Assembly: GCA_032718475.1 (NCBI GenBank)
Contig: JAUCBJ010000508.1
Location: 1 to 60,394 of the forward strand
From: Nemertoderma westbladi
Taxonomy: Eukaryota > Xenacoelomorpha > Nemertodermatida > Nemertodermatidae
DNA: 60,394 nt
Direction: 5' to 3'
Positions 35,701-42,580 of the stretch are shown here, in pieces. Numbering within the stretch: position 1 is the first letter of the stretch; every line of letters begins with the position of its first letter. The notes beneath the pieces are model-generated. The model had not been told where the DNA came from. It saw nothing but the letters and a program-made list of their open reading frames with translations, and ran no database searches. The position numbers and the translations under genes were made by a program.

Positions 35701-37406
35701 ATAATTATTTAGAAATATATTTCATTAAACTTTCCTTTATGTTTTTCCTAAAGGGAGAACAATAAAGACTTTGATGTCCGCATAATTGCGGACAATAAAG
35801 CAATCGATATTCTGTATTAGGTTACTGCACTGGGCCATTCATATGTTTTATATAATGTAATAGGACAGACAATATGATGATGCTCTACATAGCGAAAAAT
35901 ATCAACCGACCCTATTGGGGCTCGAACCCGCTACCTAGGTTTCAAACTTCCGGTTATCATCAGCAGGGTGTGTTGTGCTGTTACAATAACCAATATAATC
36001 TACAGTAGTACCGGTCCTTACAGCGTTTGGCTCATGTTTCTCAGATGATTTCGACTCATTTCGATCCGTTTCGCTTCTGGAATCTTTGTGTTTCGATTCT
36101 TCTGCCCCCGCAAGAATCTCCAAAACACCAAAGTTTTTGGGCAGTTTAGTGACGTCGTTCGTGTATCCTTGAATGAGGGTCTCGCTTTTACACGTCGGAC
36201 ATCGGATGTGACCGAGACTGTATTTACCAACAAGTTTACTTAGACATTCTAAAAAACGCATAAAATAATACATATGACGTCATTAGAATAAGCTGTCACC
36301 ATAGACATTCAATAAACACAAATAAAGTATTAAGTGAGTAAGTACCCTTACTGGGTATCTATAGACATACGTCATATATAAATCAATGAATGAAACTCCA
36401 AAAACTCCAAAATCAATAAAATTCCATTGGATTTCCAAGAAACTGGGCGATGAATTAACGTCATAGTTTGCTACCTGAGGGGATTCCGTTTAAATGAATT
36501 AGTCCAGGTTGTTGGGGTTAGGGAGAAAAAGATTGATTAATAATTGATTTGGGGGGGGGGGGGGGGGGGGTTGAACCACTTAACCGTTATACTCCGAGAT
36601 ACACAGTTCGACCGACTCTGTGTGCTGGTTTACCGAGGTTATTCGCATTACGTTGGCTAGCGACTCTCTCGTGTATCAGGTGTGTATGAAGCACGCAGCG
36701 ACGCAGGTATTGTCTGGCGGTAACTCTATGGAATCCCTAATTCCCTGTGGCAGGAGGCCGGGCCTACCATAAACTACTGTACTACGGCAAAATATCCTCG
36801 GATTTCTCGCAAACGAAAAGTAAAATAAAGATCATAAGGTTCCAAGGCGTAAGGTACAACTACAACTAATCAAGGTCGATTTGACAAATCGAATGGAATT
36901 TGATTAGTTTTCGGGTTATTCTCATTACCGGAATATAAATTACAGTGACGGGGGGGGGGGGGGGGGGGGGGGGGGGTGGGGGGGACTTCGAATGACAACC
37001 AATGAACGTTTATTGAGATGGGTTGAGCCTTGACCGTCCGCGTGGGGCAATAAAATAATTCAATAATATCATGGTAGGTATTGAAAAATTTATTCCTGGC
37101 AAATGGAAGTAAAGTGAAATATAACACCAAACGTTATGGTAAACTTCACATGTGCCAGTTTTTTTTTAAAAAATATGGCTATCGGGGTGTTTCCAGTCGA
37201 TTGTATCAAAAAAAAAATTATAACATAACATTTCGTCAAAATAATTTAAAAATATAATCTATCATTAATTATTTACCTGTACAATAGCAGTGGCCACACG
37301 TGAGATTGCGGGGCACTAGAGCCCCTTCCCGCCTGTAACTATGATAACATATTGCGCAATTTAAGCCGCGTGTGTCCTCGGTGTCTGAACTAGAGTTGAC
37401 CTCCAT
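7970..37406 (-). CDS. Ten-exon RING / B-box / coiled-coil / RanBP2-zinc-finger protein (TRIM-like putative E3 ubiquitin ligase)
   Basis: Assembled by hand from ten exons with GT-AG borders and matching phase at every junction; 2448 nt, 815 aa plus stop. RING: C17, C20, C37, H39, C42, C45, C60, C63, followed by a TRIM-like LPKNF segment. B-box 2: C123, H126, C135, C138, C143, C146, H152, H155. Coiled coil about 170-330. Acidic and Ser/Gln-rich linker 340-670. Cys/His finger 673-714. RanBP2-type finger 760-779 (W-x-C-x2-C-x3-N-x6-C-x2-C), and a second of the same spacing at 791-808 lacking the Trp. The RING predicts E2 binding and ubiquitin transfer. RanBP2/NZF fingers can bind ubiquitin or RNA; the ubiquitin-binding Thr-Phe pair is absent here. 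No SPRY, NHL or FN3 domain is present. Intron sizes range from 347 bp to 10.3 kb. Expression is untested. Confidence 0.88.
8810..9000. repeat. A/T-rich imperfect tandem repeat
   Basis: Repeated taactaattttttactttttt blocks with a period near 22 bp in the acceptor-side end of intron 9. No coding content. Confidence 0.5.
9118..9325. repeat. Hairpin (foldback) element with CTCG-rich apex
   Basis: The arms pair over about 90 bp: taagcttttttcactcc at the left against the complement of the right end at about 9300-9325. The apex is tcactcgcttcgctcgtg near 9199-9218. It is related in design to hairpins at 55.3 and 56.4 kb. Confidence 0.65.
10176..13025 (+). pseudogene. LINE endonuclease/reverse transcriptase with two frameshifts
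   Basis: The endonuclease part carries HGGVLIAL, the CGDINLPTVDW motif and KSDHDPVLV. The RT reads YRPISLLAIPGKVFERC, QHGFRKSRSTITQL, LDFQKAFDSVSHE, MAQGSLLGPLFF and LLADDCKLLS (LADD at the catalytic box). A terminal TYGSPCWFANKT region follows. The frame breaks between about 11505 and 11530, and again at or near the A9 run at about 11562-11570. The frame resumes through 11832-13025. The N-terminal start of the endonuclease is not seen, so the copy is dead. Confidence 0.85.
13062..13275. repeat. 24-bp tandem repeat in LINE 3' region
   Basis: The unit tgctgtatatatatttttatcact repeats, with degenerate copies to the left. Confidence 0.85.
13534..13970 (+). pseudogene. Endonuclease fragment of a third LINE family
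   Basis: One frame reads YLWNVEGL, DDVILLTETSV and CTKGGLMIL, i.e. the N-terminal APE endonuclease landmarks (W-N-V, the Glu of TET). After a frame change, AGDCNSRLDY (the G-D-x-N motif) appears at about 13938-13967. The fragment ends at a short (GTA)n run. It does not match the endonuclease of the other two LINEs. Confidence 0.6.
14214..16735. repeat. 36-bp minisatellite with a 1044-bp higher-order period
   Basis: About 70 copies of a 36-bp unit reading ctctgtcggacgacagcgca followed by cgggttccaccataaa. Diagnostic variants recur 1044 bp (29 units) apart: ctgtcgaaag at 14467 and 15511, and again at 15259 and 16303. Because 36 is a multiple of 3 and the unit lacks stops in several frames, long periodic ORFs exist on both strands; I treat them as non-coding. 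Confidence 0.95.
16917..17148 (+). repeat. 15-bp tandem array, left part
   Basis: The unit tatttttactctcga, interrupted at 17149 by a TIR element and resuming at 17872. It is the same family as the arms of the 32.2-33.6 kb foldback element. Confidence 0.9.
17149..17871. mobile_element. 723-bp MULE-like element with ~217-bp TIRs
   Basis: The ends GGATATATCTTTTTACAGAA and GGATAGTTCTTTTTACAGAA (inverted) start arms that match for about 215 bp, through a gaacacag(t/c)a subrepeat and on to a tttggaggatatgg motif. The centre (about 17366-17657) has no ORF. The flanks are gatattttt at 17140-17148 and 17872-17880. Long TIRs with 9-bp duplications are typical of Mutator-like elements; this one would be non-autonomous. 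Confidence 0.7.
17872..18302 (+). repeat. 15-bp tandem array, right part
   Basis: It continues tatttttactctcga, becoming degenerate after 18120. It ends with ctcgatatttttcatgtctc near 18268-18288, the same terminal motif as the 33.58-kb end of the foldback element. Confidence 0.85.
18572..18594 (+). repeat. Poly(G) tract, 23 bp
   Basis: An uninterrupted G run in intron 9. Similar runs are annotated elsewhere in the window. Confidence 0.9.
18741..18986. repeat. 41-bp tandem repeat containing the exon-9 splice donor
   Basis: Six units; gtgcag recurs at 18743, 18784, 18825, 18866, 18907 and 18948. The minus-strand unit starts GTAGGTTGCTAAGTAACGGG. The copy next to exon 9 provides the real donor CAAG|GTAGGT. 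Confidence 0.92.
18982..19269 (-). CDS. Exon 9: Ser/Thr/Asp-rich linker
   Basis: 288 nt, phase 1 to 1; acceptor CTTTACTTTAG|GTTTGG, donor GAACAAG|GTAGGT. Linker with SSTDEDDATVLGDT and a C-terminal helical part. The donor is embedded in the last unit of a 41-bp tandem repeat that fills the start of intron 9. Confidence 0.85.
19635..19797 (-). CDS. Exon 8: Gln/Ala-rich helical segment
   Basis: 163 nt, phase 0 to 1; acceptor ATAAATAG|GTGATC, donor CATCTG|GTTAGC (non-consensus after GT but phase-correct). It encodes a short predicted coiled coil (SLQEYQQAQDALQLLADHAE) followed by an Arg/Ser stretch. Confidence 0.78.
20025..21821. repeat. 23-bp minisatellite filling intron 7, seeded at the donor
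   Basis: About 78 units of taaacttactaaagtttggt + cta. On the minus strand each unit reads GTAAGTTTATAGACCAAACT, i.e. a consensus 5' splice site. The first unit (21821 leftward) is the genuine donor of exon 7. Confidence 0.95.
21822..21906 (-). CDS. Exon 7: small acidic linker exon
   Basis: 85 nt, phase 2 to 0; acceptor TTTATTTTCAG|AGAAAC, donor GCAGAG|GTAAGT. It encodes about 28 acidic residues (ETNVDSDELGAAGGDELRDS). The donor GTAAGTTTATAG is itself the first unit of the intron-7 array. Confidence 0.85.
21997..22044. repeat. Short perfect-type hairpin
   Basis: agttggcgaggtgacatt pairs with aatgtcacctcacaaccaac across an aataata-type loop. It lies in intron 6. Confidence 0.6.
22045..22711. 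other. Unassigned acceptor-side part of intron 6
   Basis: Moderately GC-rich sequence without a recognisable gene. A 92-codon open frame at 22329-22607 shows no family features. A solo LTR was considered but no paired TG...CA ends could be established. Confidence 0.4.
22712..27157. repeat. 22-bp minisatellite, ~200 copies, intron 6
   Basis: The unit ctctccaaccaatcccacccct, with recurrent variants (cactctcc, ctatcc, cctctccaacc). The unit has no stop codon in any frame, so all three + frames stay open over about 1500 codons and encode the same cyclic 22-residue peptide. The minus frames are mostly open too. Every unit contains CCAAT on the + strand. Confidence 0.97.
27168..27330 (-). CDS. Exon 6: acidic/Gln/Ser-rich linker
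   Basis: 163 nt, phase 1 to 2; acceptor GAACCACAG|GTCATA, donor AAAGGAG|GTGAGC. Linker sequence containing ESSQSQSRIDMGELQMALV. The intron-6 minisatellite starts about 15 bp after this donor. Confidence 0.85.
28067..28232 (-). CDS. Exon 5: end of the coiled coil
   Basis: 166 nt; acceptor TTTTTCAACAG|ATGCTT, donor CCCAG|GTAAAC, phase 0 to 1. It encodes 55 residues with Cys and acidic groups (DDCETLMSLIDHCE) continuing the helical region. Confidence 0.85.
28590..28995 (-). repeat. Dispersed AT-rich repeat, copy A
   Basis: An inverted match to 39775-39900 and 40290-40338: both share caatttaagaataaaatta ends next to aaaaagtac and an internal gatatag/acaaaataaa block. The ends look like short TIRs around AT-rich filler, with no ORF. 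It lies in intron 4. Confidence 0.6.
28996..29165 (+). pseudogene. Diverged 3' end of an RTE-like LINE relative
   Basis: It aligns with the last ~170 bp of the 3383-6933 LINE (gtgcataatcttg, aaggacac, ttgaagatgcggat, gggagttgtgg, ttttgtcgat, ccggcacagcattctta), with an internal deletion of about 45 bp and many substitutions. Its tail, ctgcattactgcaagcc, differs and recurs at 50484-50505, indicating an older subfamily. Confidence 0.75.
29166..29909. other. Remainder of intron 4, no gene
   Basis: AT-rich. It contains a gatgtcagttttaatactt...gtctgtccgtccgtc module (29610-29690) that recurs in related form near 43390 and 50811, and tgcagctgcaatgcacc near 29826 shared with 50567-50585. Confidence 0.45.
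29910..30251 (-). CDS. Exon 4: coiled-coil (B-box C-terminal) region
   Basis: 342 nt, phase 0 to 0; acceptor ATTTTTTTAG|ATGGTA, donor CTTAAG|GTTACT (a weaker donor). It encodes 114 residues of charged helical sequence (HFELLKKRINKREAQLKTLL), as expected after a TRIM B-box for antiparallel dimerisation. Confidence 0.9.
30299..32177. repeat. 25-bp minisatellite of intron 3, distal part
   Basis: Units of ccacccacctgtctgccctt + ctgtt. On the minus strand each unit carries ACAG|GTGGGTGG, a donor-like site. It continues at 33580-35524 and is interrupted by the foldback element. Confidence 0.95.
32178..33579. mobile_element. Foldback-type element with arms of 15-bp tandem repeats
   Basis: The left arm (about 32190-32920) is built of gagtaaaaatatcga units. 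The right arm (about 33300-33570) has the inverted unit tatttttactctcga. The loop is about 375 bp of AT-rich sequence with gttctagaac motifs. Both ends carry tgaaaaatatcgagac or its complement. The flanks show cccttcagtt at 32168-32177 and 33580-33589. The host array unit normally reads cccttctgtt, so the shared A variant supports a true 10-bp duplication. Tandem-repeat arms recall Drosophila FB elements. No ORF. Confidence 0.7.
33580..35524. repeat. 25-bp minisatellite of intron 3, donor-proximal part
   Basis: The same unit as 30299-32177. It runs right up to the exon-3 donor at 35524. Multi-unit blocks (for example ...cccccacctgtcagccattctg... through ...aacggcgcttctg...) recur at about 31.69, 34.08, 34.70 and 34.92 kb. 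Confidence 0.95.
35525..35674 (-). CDS. Exon 3: B-box type 2 zinc finger
   Basis: 150 nt, phase 0 at both ends; acceptor TCATTAAG|GCGCTG, donor GAGACAG|GTTGGT. Residues 120-169 carry C-x2-H-x8-C-x2-C-x4-C-x2-C-x5-H-x2-H, an exact B-box 2 pattern. The donor sits at the edge of the intron-3 minisatellite, whose unit repeats ACAG|GTGGGT. Confidence 0.92.
35876..35965 (-). repeat. tRNA-derived SINE fragment in intron 2
   Basis: On the minus strand it contains GCTGATGATAACCGGAAGTT, CCTAGGTAGCGGGTTCGAGC (B box) and CCCAATAGGGTCGGTTGATA, matching the SINEs at 46.3 and 46.7 kb. Confidence 0.7.
36022..36248 (-). CDS. Exon 2: second half of the RING
   Basis: 227 nt; acceptor TTTTTTAG|AATGTC, donor GCT|GTAAGG. 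It completes C45 and the CPTC pair of the RING, then VTKLPKNFGVLEIL, a segment typical after TRIM RINGs. An acidic/basic low-complexity stretch follows, to residue 119. Confidence 0.88.
36551..36570 (+). repeat. Poly(G) tract, 20 bp
   Basis: Intron 1. Confidence 0.9.
36950..36984 (+). repeat. Poly(G) tract, 35 bp with one T
   Basis: 27 G, one T, then 7 G, in intron 1, about 300 bp downstream of exon 1. Confidence 0.9.
37277..37406 (-). CDS. Exon 1 (coding part): start codon and first half of the RING
   Basis: 130 nt, ending in phase 1 at ACAG|GTAAAT. The ATG at 37406-37404 has G at -3 and +4, a strong context. It encodes C17-x2-C20 and C37-x-H39-x2-C42 of the RING. The frame stays open for about 95 codons upstream to an acceptor-like TTGTAG, so an N-terminal extension cannot be excluded. 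The CCAAT-rich upstream stretch favours promoter/5' UTR, and a start just before the RING is normal for TRIM proteins. Confidence 0.85.
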
Positions 37407-37692
37407 AACGACCGGGGTGCGATGATGGTGGCTGGGCCGGGATGCCACAGACTGACTGGGGATTGGTTGCGAGATGCACTGTACCGGAGACAGACGTCTG
37501 ATTGGTGGGTTCGGAGGAGATTGCAGACAGGCTGTGGGCGATCTGCGAGGGAACTGTAGTGTATGTCTGGTTCCTGATTGGTTGCTAGCTGTTAGTTGTA
37601 CGGCAGCTGATTGGTTGGGTGGCGTTATTACGGCAGATCTGTTAGACGGTGACGGGTGGCTGCCAAGGCTATACTTCCTTAACCAAACGGTC
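37407..37692 (-). promoter_or_regulatory. Putative promoter/5' UTR with four CCAAT boxes
   Basis: On the minus strand CCAATCAG-type boxes occur at about 37607-37617, 37574-37584 and 37497-37507, with CCAATCCCC at 37460-37468. All point toward the ATG at 37406 and lie 55-210 bp upstream. CCAAT boxes of this form are classic NF-Y sites in TATA-less promoters. No TATA box is evident. The same stretch is an open frame in phase with exon 1, the competing explanation. Confidence 0.5.
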
Positions 37693-38060
37693 TACAAGAA
37701 CAAAATGTAATGTATAGAAAATACAACAGTGGGATTGCCACTATTATGACGCATTTGAATCATTTATTAAATAGGCCGTCGATAGTGTTTATTTAATAGA
37801 GATACTATGCCTGCCATAACAAACAATTACAGTGGATTTTGATGTGGGCATAAGTCAATCTAATCAGAACCACCTGACAGATTGGCTATATACGCCGTGA
37901 TTAGGTTGGTAGTCAGCTGTACAAGACAGGTAGGTTGATTGCTCTTTGATCGGATTAACTCTAACTCCGCTGTACGTACAGTTTCGCTTTGATGATGAAA
38001 GTTGGGCGATACTTTAGTCTGGTGGTCAACTGACCGGAATACGTATATAAAACTGAAATA

Positions 38061-38335
38061 TTAGTAGGCCACATATCCTTACACCTCACCGAGGCTTTGC
38101 GCCGGTGGTTACATATTAGTAGGCCACATATCCTTACACCTCACCGAGGCTTTGCGCCGGTGGTTACATATTAGTAGGCCACATAACCTTACACCTCACC
38201 GAGGCTTTGCGCCGGTGGTTACATATTAGTAGGCCACATATCCTTACACCTCACCGAGGCTTTGCGCCGGTGGTTACATATTAGTAGGCCACATATCCTT
38301 ACACCTCACCGAGGCTTTGCGCCGGTGGTGGTTAC
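38061..38335. repeat. 55-bp tandem repeat, five copies, upstream of the RING gene
   Basis: The unit begins ttagtaggccacatatcctt and contains cctcaccgaggctttgcgcc. Starts are at 38061, 38116, 38171, 38226 and 38281. Copies are almost identical. It lies 650-930 bp upstream of the ATG of the minus-strand gene. Confidence 0.95.
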
Positions 38336-38776
38336 AATAATGCCTGAAGGTCTATGCTCTCTTTTTATATTAGCTATTTATCAGTTTATTGAAACTTTAA
38401 TTATTAATAGTTCAATTTTCATCTAATTTTATTAACATCATATTATACATTTATTTGTTGTAAGTCACTTTTTTTGTCAAATTCGTTACCAAGTTTGACA
38501 AAAAAGCAACAGCTCATCTTTTGTCAACAAAAAAAGTAATGTTAGAATTAAATTTCAAAGTAATTTCCATGGCATTAATAATAATATTGTATGTAAATAG
38601 ATATCGCAGATGGCGTCCACAGGTTATTTAATATTCTAGAATATTATAATATCATAATAGGGCATATATTACCTATTTAGCTATTACGCTTTATATAACG
38701 GTATTTTCACTATGGTAGAAGCTTCGATGGACGATATTTATGGTGTAATAAGCCCGAGTAAAAGTTGGAAGACTTA

Positions 38777-39415
38777 CTACTACTACTACAGTAGGATCGG
38801 CATGCTGCATTGCAGCTGCATTTTTAAGAATACTGTGCCGGCTTGTCGACAAAATTGCGCCGCCACAACTCCCTATAACCCATGACATTTGCTAGATCAT
38901 CCGCATCTTCAAGGCCAGTGTCCTTTAAGATGCGTCTCAAGAAAGTCATGGGCTGTCCACCATGCGTATTCACTCCATGAGGCTGCCAACGTACAAGATT
39001 CTGCACTGGCTGGTCCTCACGGCGAAAGCAATGTCCTGCAAAGCGGAGGCGATTTTGTTCTAGTGTCAAGCTTGGTGGAACCAATGAGACACCTCCAATG
39101 TTATATAGTGTCTGGTTGGAGATGTGTGCATTGTACTTGACACAATGAACCCGGCGTAGCATTCTTGTGAATGTGCCATCCAGAGATTTGGTGTCCTCAG
39201 CAGTTAGAGCCCAGCATGGACTCCCATAGAGGAGTACTGGAACTACTGCTGCTCTAAATAACCGGACCTTAAGTTTCCGATTAATTCTCGGTGACTTCCA
39301 AATCCTGGAAAGCCTATTCAAGGCTGCCCATGCCTTTCCCTTACGTATTCGAAGGTCCTCACCTGACTTCCGGATCCATGATCCCAGGTAACAGAATTCT
39401 GGAAGATCCTGATCC
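38777..39415 (-). mobile_element. 5'-truncated RTE-like LINE, copy B
   Basis: It encodes the C-terminal ~200 residues of the LINE ORF in reverse, without gross damage until the truncation point. The tail is (TAG)n-like on the minus strand (tactactactactac at 38777 onward). Flanked by a 12-bp duplication tggaagacttac at 38765-38776 and 39416-39427. Confidence 0.92.
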
Positions 39416-39427
39416 TGGAAGACTTAC

Positions 39428-39774
39428 AACAAATAAAACGACGTAAGTCTTGGCAAAAAGTAACATTATTTCTCTCGCTTTCTTATTTGTCTCGCTGCGC
39501 TCGCAAAATAGTAACAAAAATAAATAAAAAAAATGTATATTTGTTTTGCCACCAATTAAATAGTTATTTAACATACCGGTAGCTCATTTGTTTTGTTTTA
39601 AACTGGGGGGGGGGGGGGGGTGGGGGTGAAATGGAAATAAATATAGGGTGGAAGTAAAAAGACAACATTTCACTATTCTAGAGGCATTTTATTTACCGAG
39701 CCACAGCGAGGTTAATGATTAATGTTAATGTTAATGGTCGTGATAATATTGAAAAGAAATGATCGACGTTTTTT
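39428..39774. other. Intergenic, AT-rich
   Basis: It contains the gtctcgctgcgctcgc apex motif near 39489, a poly(G) run at 39605-39620, and no gene. Confidence 0.45.
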
Positions 39775-40340
39775 TCCCATGTAATACGTAATTTTATTCT
39801 TAAATTGGTACTTTTTTGTTGCTAAATTCTTTAATAAAACGTACAGCGATATAGAGGTACAAAATAAATTGAACTGTAGTATTTTACTATATTACTTCCA
39901 TAGTTACTGCGATTCAAATAATTGTACTCTTCAACTCCTGATGCCGACTAACTCAATATTAAATAATTTATAGTGTTTTCGAATATTTATTACGTAACTA
40001 GAGAGCCGCTTAACTACCTAAACCAATATTGGATATTGAGTTCCGTTTTGGAGTACGCCGCGCAGACACTAAATTTGTCATAACTTTTGAGTGCGTGCAT
40101 GGATTTTGCTCAAATTACGTGCAAACCTTTTCTATGTCAATGCTCTTTGAACACATTTAATAAAATTTAAGTAATTCCACCAAAAATAATTTATTTTACT
40201 TTTTTCGCCGGGAAAAAAGTAAAACCAATGCAATCCTATGGGTTACTTTTTTTCCCAAGGGAAAAAAAGTGCAACTTTTTCTCCCGATTTCGGTCTAAAG
40301 TCGAGCGAAAAAGTAACAATTTAAGAATAAAATTATCTGT
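39775..40340 (+). repeat. Dispersed AT-rich repeat, copy B, with terminal inverted repeats
   Basis: The left end taattttattcttaaattgg plus tactttttt is mirrored by aaaaagtaacaatttaagaa plus taaaatta at about 40312-40338. The centre holds tacttttttcgccgggaaaa-type self-complementary stretches (40196-40275). Its homologue is copy A at 28.6-29.0 kb. Confidence 0.6.
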
Positions 40341-40639
40341 TTCCCTTATTACCCGTTGAGGTATAATTAAGCACGTTCAGAAATTATACATCTATGGGAA
40401 AAATATATTATTATATTTGTTTTCCGTTTAATAAATATTTATTTATGTAACAAGTAAACTAATTAAGATATTCTAAAACAGAAATTATTAACAGCTACTA
40501 TTGGGTAGCATTCCACGGGTTTTTAAAACCATTTTGGTAGGTTTCGCGTTTGGCCCTTACGGAAGTAAGGCATCAAATTTGTTCAGTGTATTTCAAACGT
40601 GAGAATATAATGTAACTGCGGCAGTGAAGATGATACAAC

Positions 40640-42094
40640 GTAAGTTTATAATACAGTAACAGTGGTAGGTGTTACAGGCGTAAGATTGAATTTTATGACA
40701 GTGACAGGTGTTACAGGCGTAAGATTGAATTTTATAACAGTGACAGGTGTTACAGGCGTAAGATTGAATTTTATAACAGTGACAGGTGTTACAGGCGTAA
40801 GATTGAATTTTATAACAGTGACAGGTGTTACAGGCGTAAGATTGAATTTTATAACAGTAACAGTGGCAGGTGTTACAGGCGTAAGATTGAATTTTATAAC
40901 AGTGACAGGTGTTACAGGCGTAAGATTGAATTTTATAACAGTGACAGGTGTTACAGGCGTAAGATTGAATTTTATAACAGTGACAGGTGTTACAGGCGTA
41001 AGATTGAATTTTATAACAGTGACAGGTGTTACAGGCGTAAGATTGAATTTTATAACAGTGACAGGTGTTACAGGCGTAAGATTGAATTTTATAACAGTGA
41101 CAGTGGCAGGTGTTACAGGCGTAAGATTGAATTTTATAACAGTGACAGGTGTTACAGGCGTAAGATTGAATTTTATAACAGTGACAGGTGTTACAGGCGT
41201 AAGATTGAATTTTATAACATTAACAGTGGCAGGTGTTACAGGCGTAAGATTGAATTTTATAACAGTGACAGGTGTTACAGGCGTAAGATTGAATTTTATA
41301 ACAGTGACAGGTGTTACAGGCGTAAGATTGAATTTTATAACAGTGACAGGTGTTACAGGCGTAAGATTAAATTTTATAACAGTAACAGTGGCAGGTGTTT
41401 CAGGCGTAAGATTGAATTTTATAACAGTAACAGTGGCAGGTGTTACAGGCGTAAGATTGAATTTTATAACAGTAACAGTGGCAGGTGTTACAGCCGTAAG
41501 ATTGAATTTTATAACAGTAACAGTGGCAGGTGTTACAGGCGTAAGACTGAATTTTATAACAGTGACAGGTGTTACAGGCGTAAGATATAATTTTATAACA
41601 GTAATAGTGGCAGGTGTTACAGGCGTAAGATTGAATTTTATAACAGTGACAGGTGTTACAGGCGTAAGATTGAATTTTATAACAGTAACAGTGGCAGGTG
41701 TTACAGGCGTAAGATTGAATTTTATAACATTAACAGTGGCAGGTGTTACAGGCGTAAGATAGAATTTTATAACAGTAACAGTGGCAGGTGTTACAGGCGT
41801 AAGATTGAATTTTATAACAGTAACAGTGGCATGTGTTACAGGCGTAAGATTGGATTTTATAACAGTGGCAGGTGTTACAGGCGTAAGATAGAATTTTATA
41901 ACATTAACAGTGGCAGGTGTTACAGGCGTAAGATTGAATTTTATAACATTAACAGTGGCAGGTGTTACAGGCGTAAGATATAATTTTATAACAGTAACAG
42001 TGGCAGGTGTTACAGGCGTAAGATTGAATTTTATAACAGTAACAGTGGCATGTGTTACAGGCGTAAGATTGGATTTTATAACAGTGGCAGGTGT
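40640..42094 (+). repeat. 39/45-bp minisatellite starting at a GTAAGT
   Basis: Units of gtgttacaggcgtaagattg + aattttataacagtgacag (39 bp), with a 45-bp variant containing cagtaacagtggcag. Both lengths are multiples of 3, giving a 366-codon periodic frame that I do not regard as a gene. The first unit reads acaac|GTAAGTTTATAATAC, so on the + strand the array begins at a donor-like site and each later unit carries GGC|GTAAGA. Confidence 0.93.
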
Positions 42095-42144
42095 TCAAAC
42101 GAGAGTTATGTTACAAACCTTAAGAGGTTTAGAAAAATACTTAC

Positions 42145-42193
42145 AAGTGGGTTTTAGCGGAGAACTTGTCAGCTGTTGCCTTCCATCTGCCAT
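42145..42193 (-). CDS. Candidate first coding exon (weak)
   Basis: Minus-strand ATG at 42193 followed by 16 codons (MADGRQQLTSSPLKPT) and a consensus donor ACTT|GTAAGT at 42144. It does not join in frame to the RING-gene exon 1 acceptor, so it would start a different transcript or a 5' UTR exon. The minisatellite at 40640-42094 lies about 50 bp into the putative intron. The support is one good donor only. Confidence 0.25.
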
Positions 42194-42580
42194 GAGAATT
42201 AGTAGGACAGCTCCGTAACACGACTAATTTATATCGTATTAATTAAATTAATAAAAATATGCAATAATGGTTCAGAAGTATTTCGAATTATTTCCAGCAA
42301 AATAGATTCAAAAATGAATTTTCTAAATGCAATATTTTATTGAGATTCTATTTAGAATCGACAGCAGTGATTAAAGATACCGCCTTCAAATATATTTATG
42401 AGAATGCATTAGTTAATGGCGACCTACGCGTTCAAAGAAATTTACACGCGGAGCAAATAAGTTTGTGGAGAGTTAACTGTAAGGCGGTGGTGGTTTGCTC
42501 TCCTGTGATTGGTCAGGGAGTATTAGGTTATGTGCCAGGGAGGGATCCGAAGTGGGGGCAAGAAAGAATGGAGATGAGGG

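Noticed and set aside
40662-41762. 366-codon frame of 13- and 15-residue repeats (GVTGVRLNFITVT)
   Set aside because: Unit lengths of 39 and 45 bp keep one frame open. No non-repeat coding sequence is attached.
42145-42193. Upstream first exon of the RING gene
   Set aside because: Its phase-1 donor would create an immediate stop when joined to the acceptor at 37692, and exon 1 has its own well-placed ATG.
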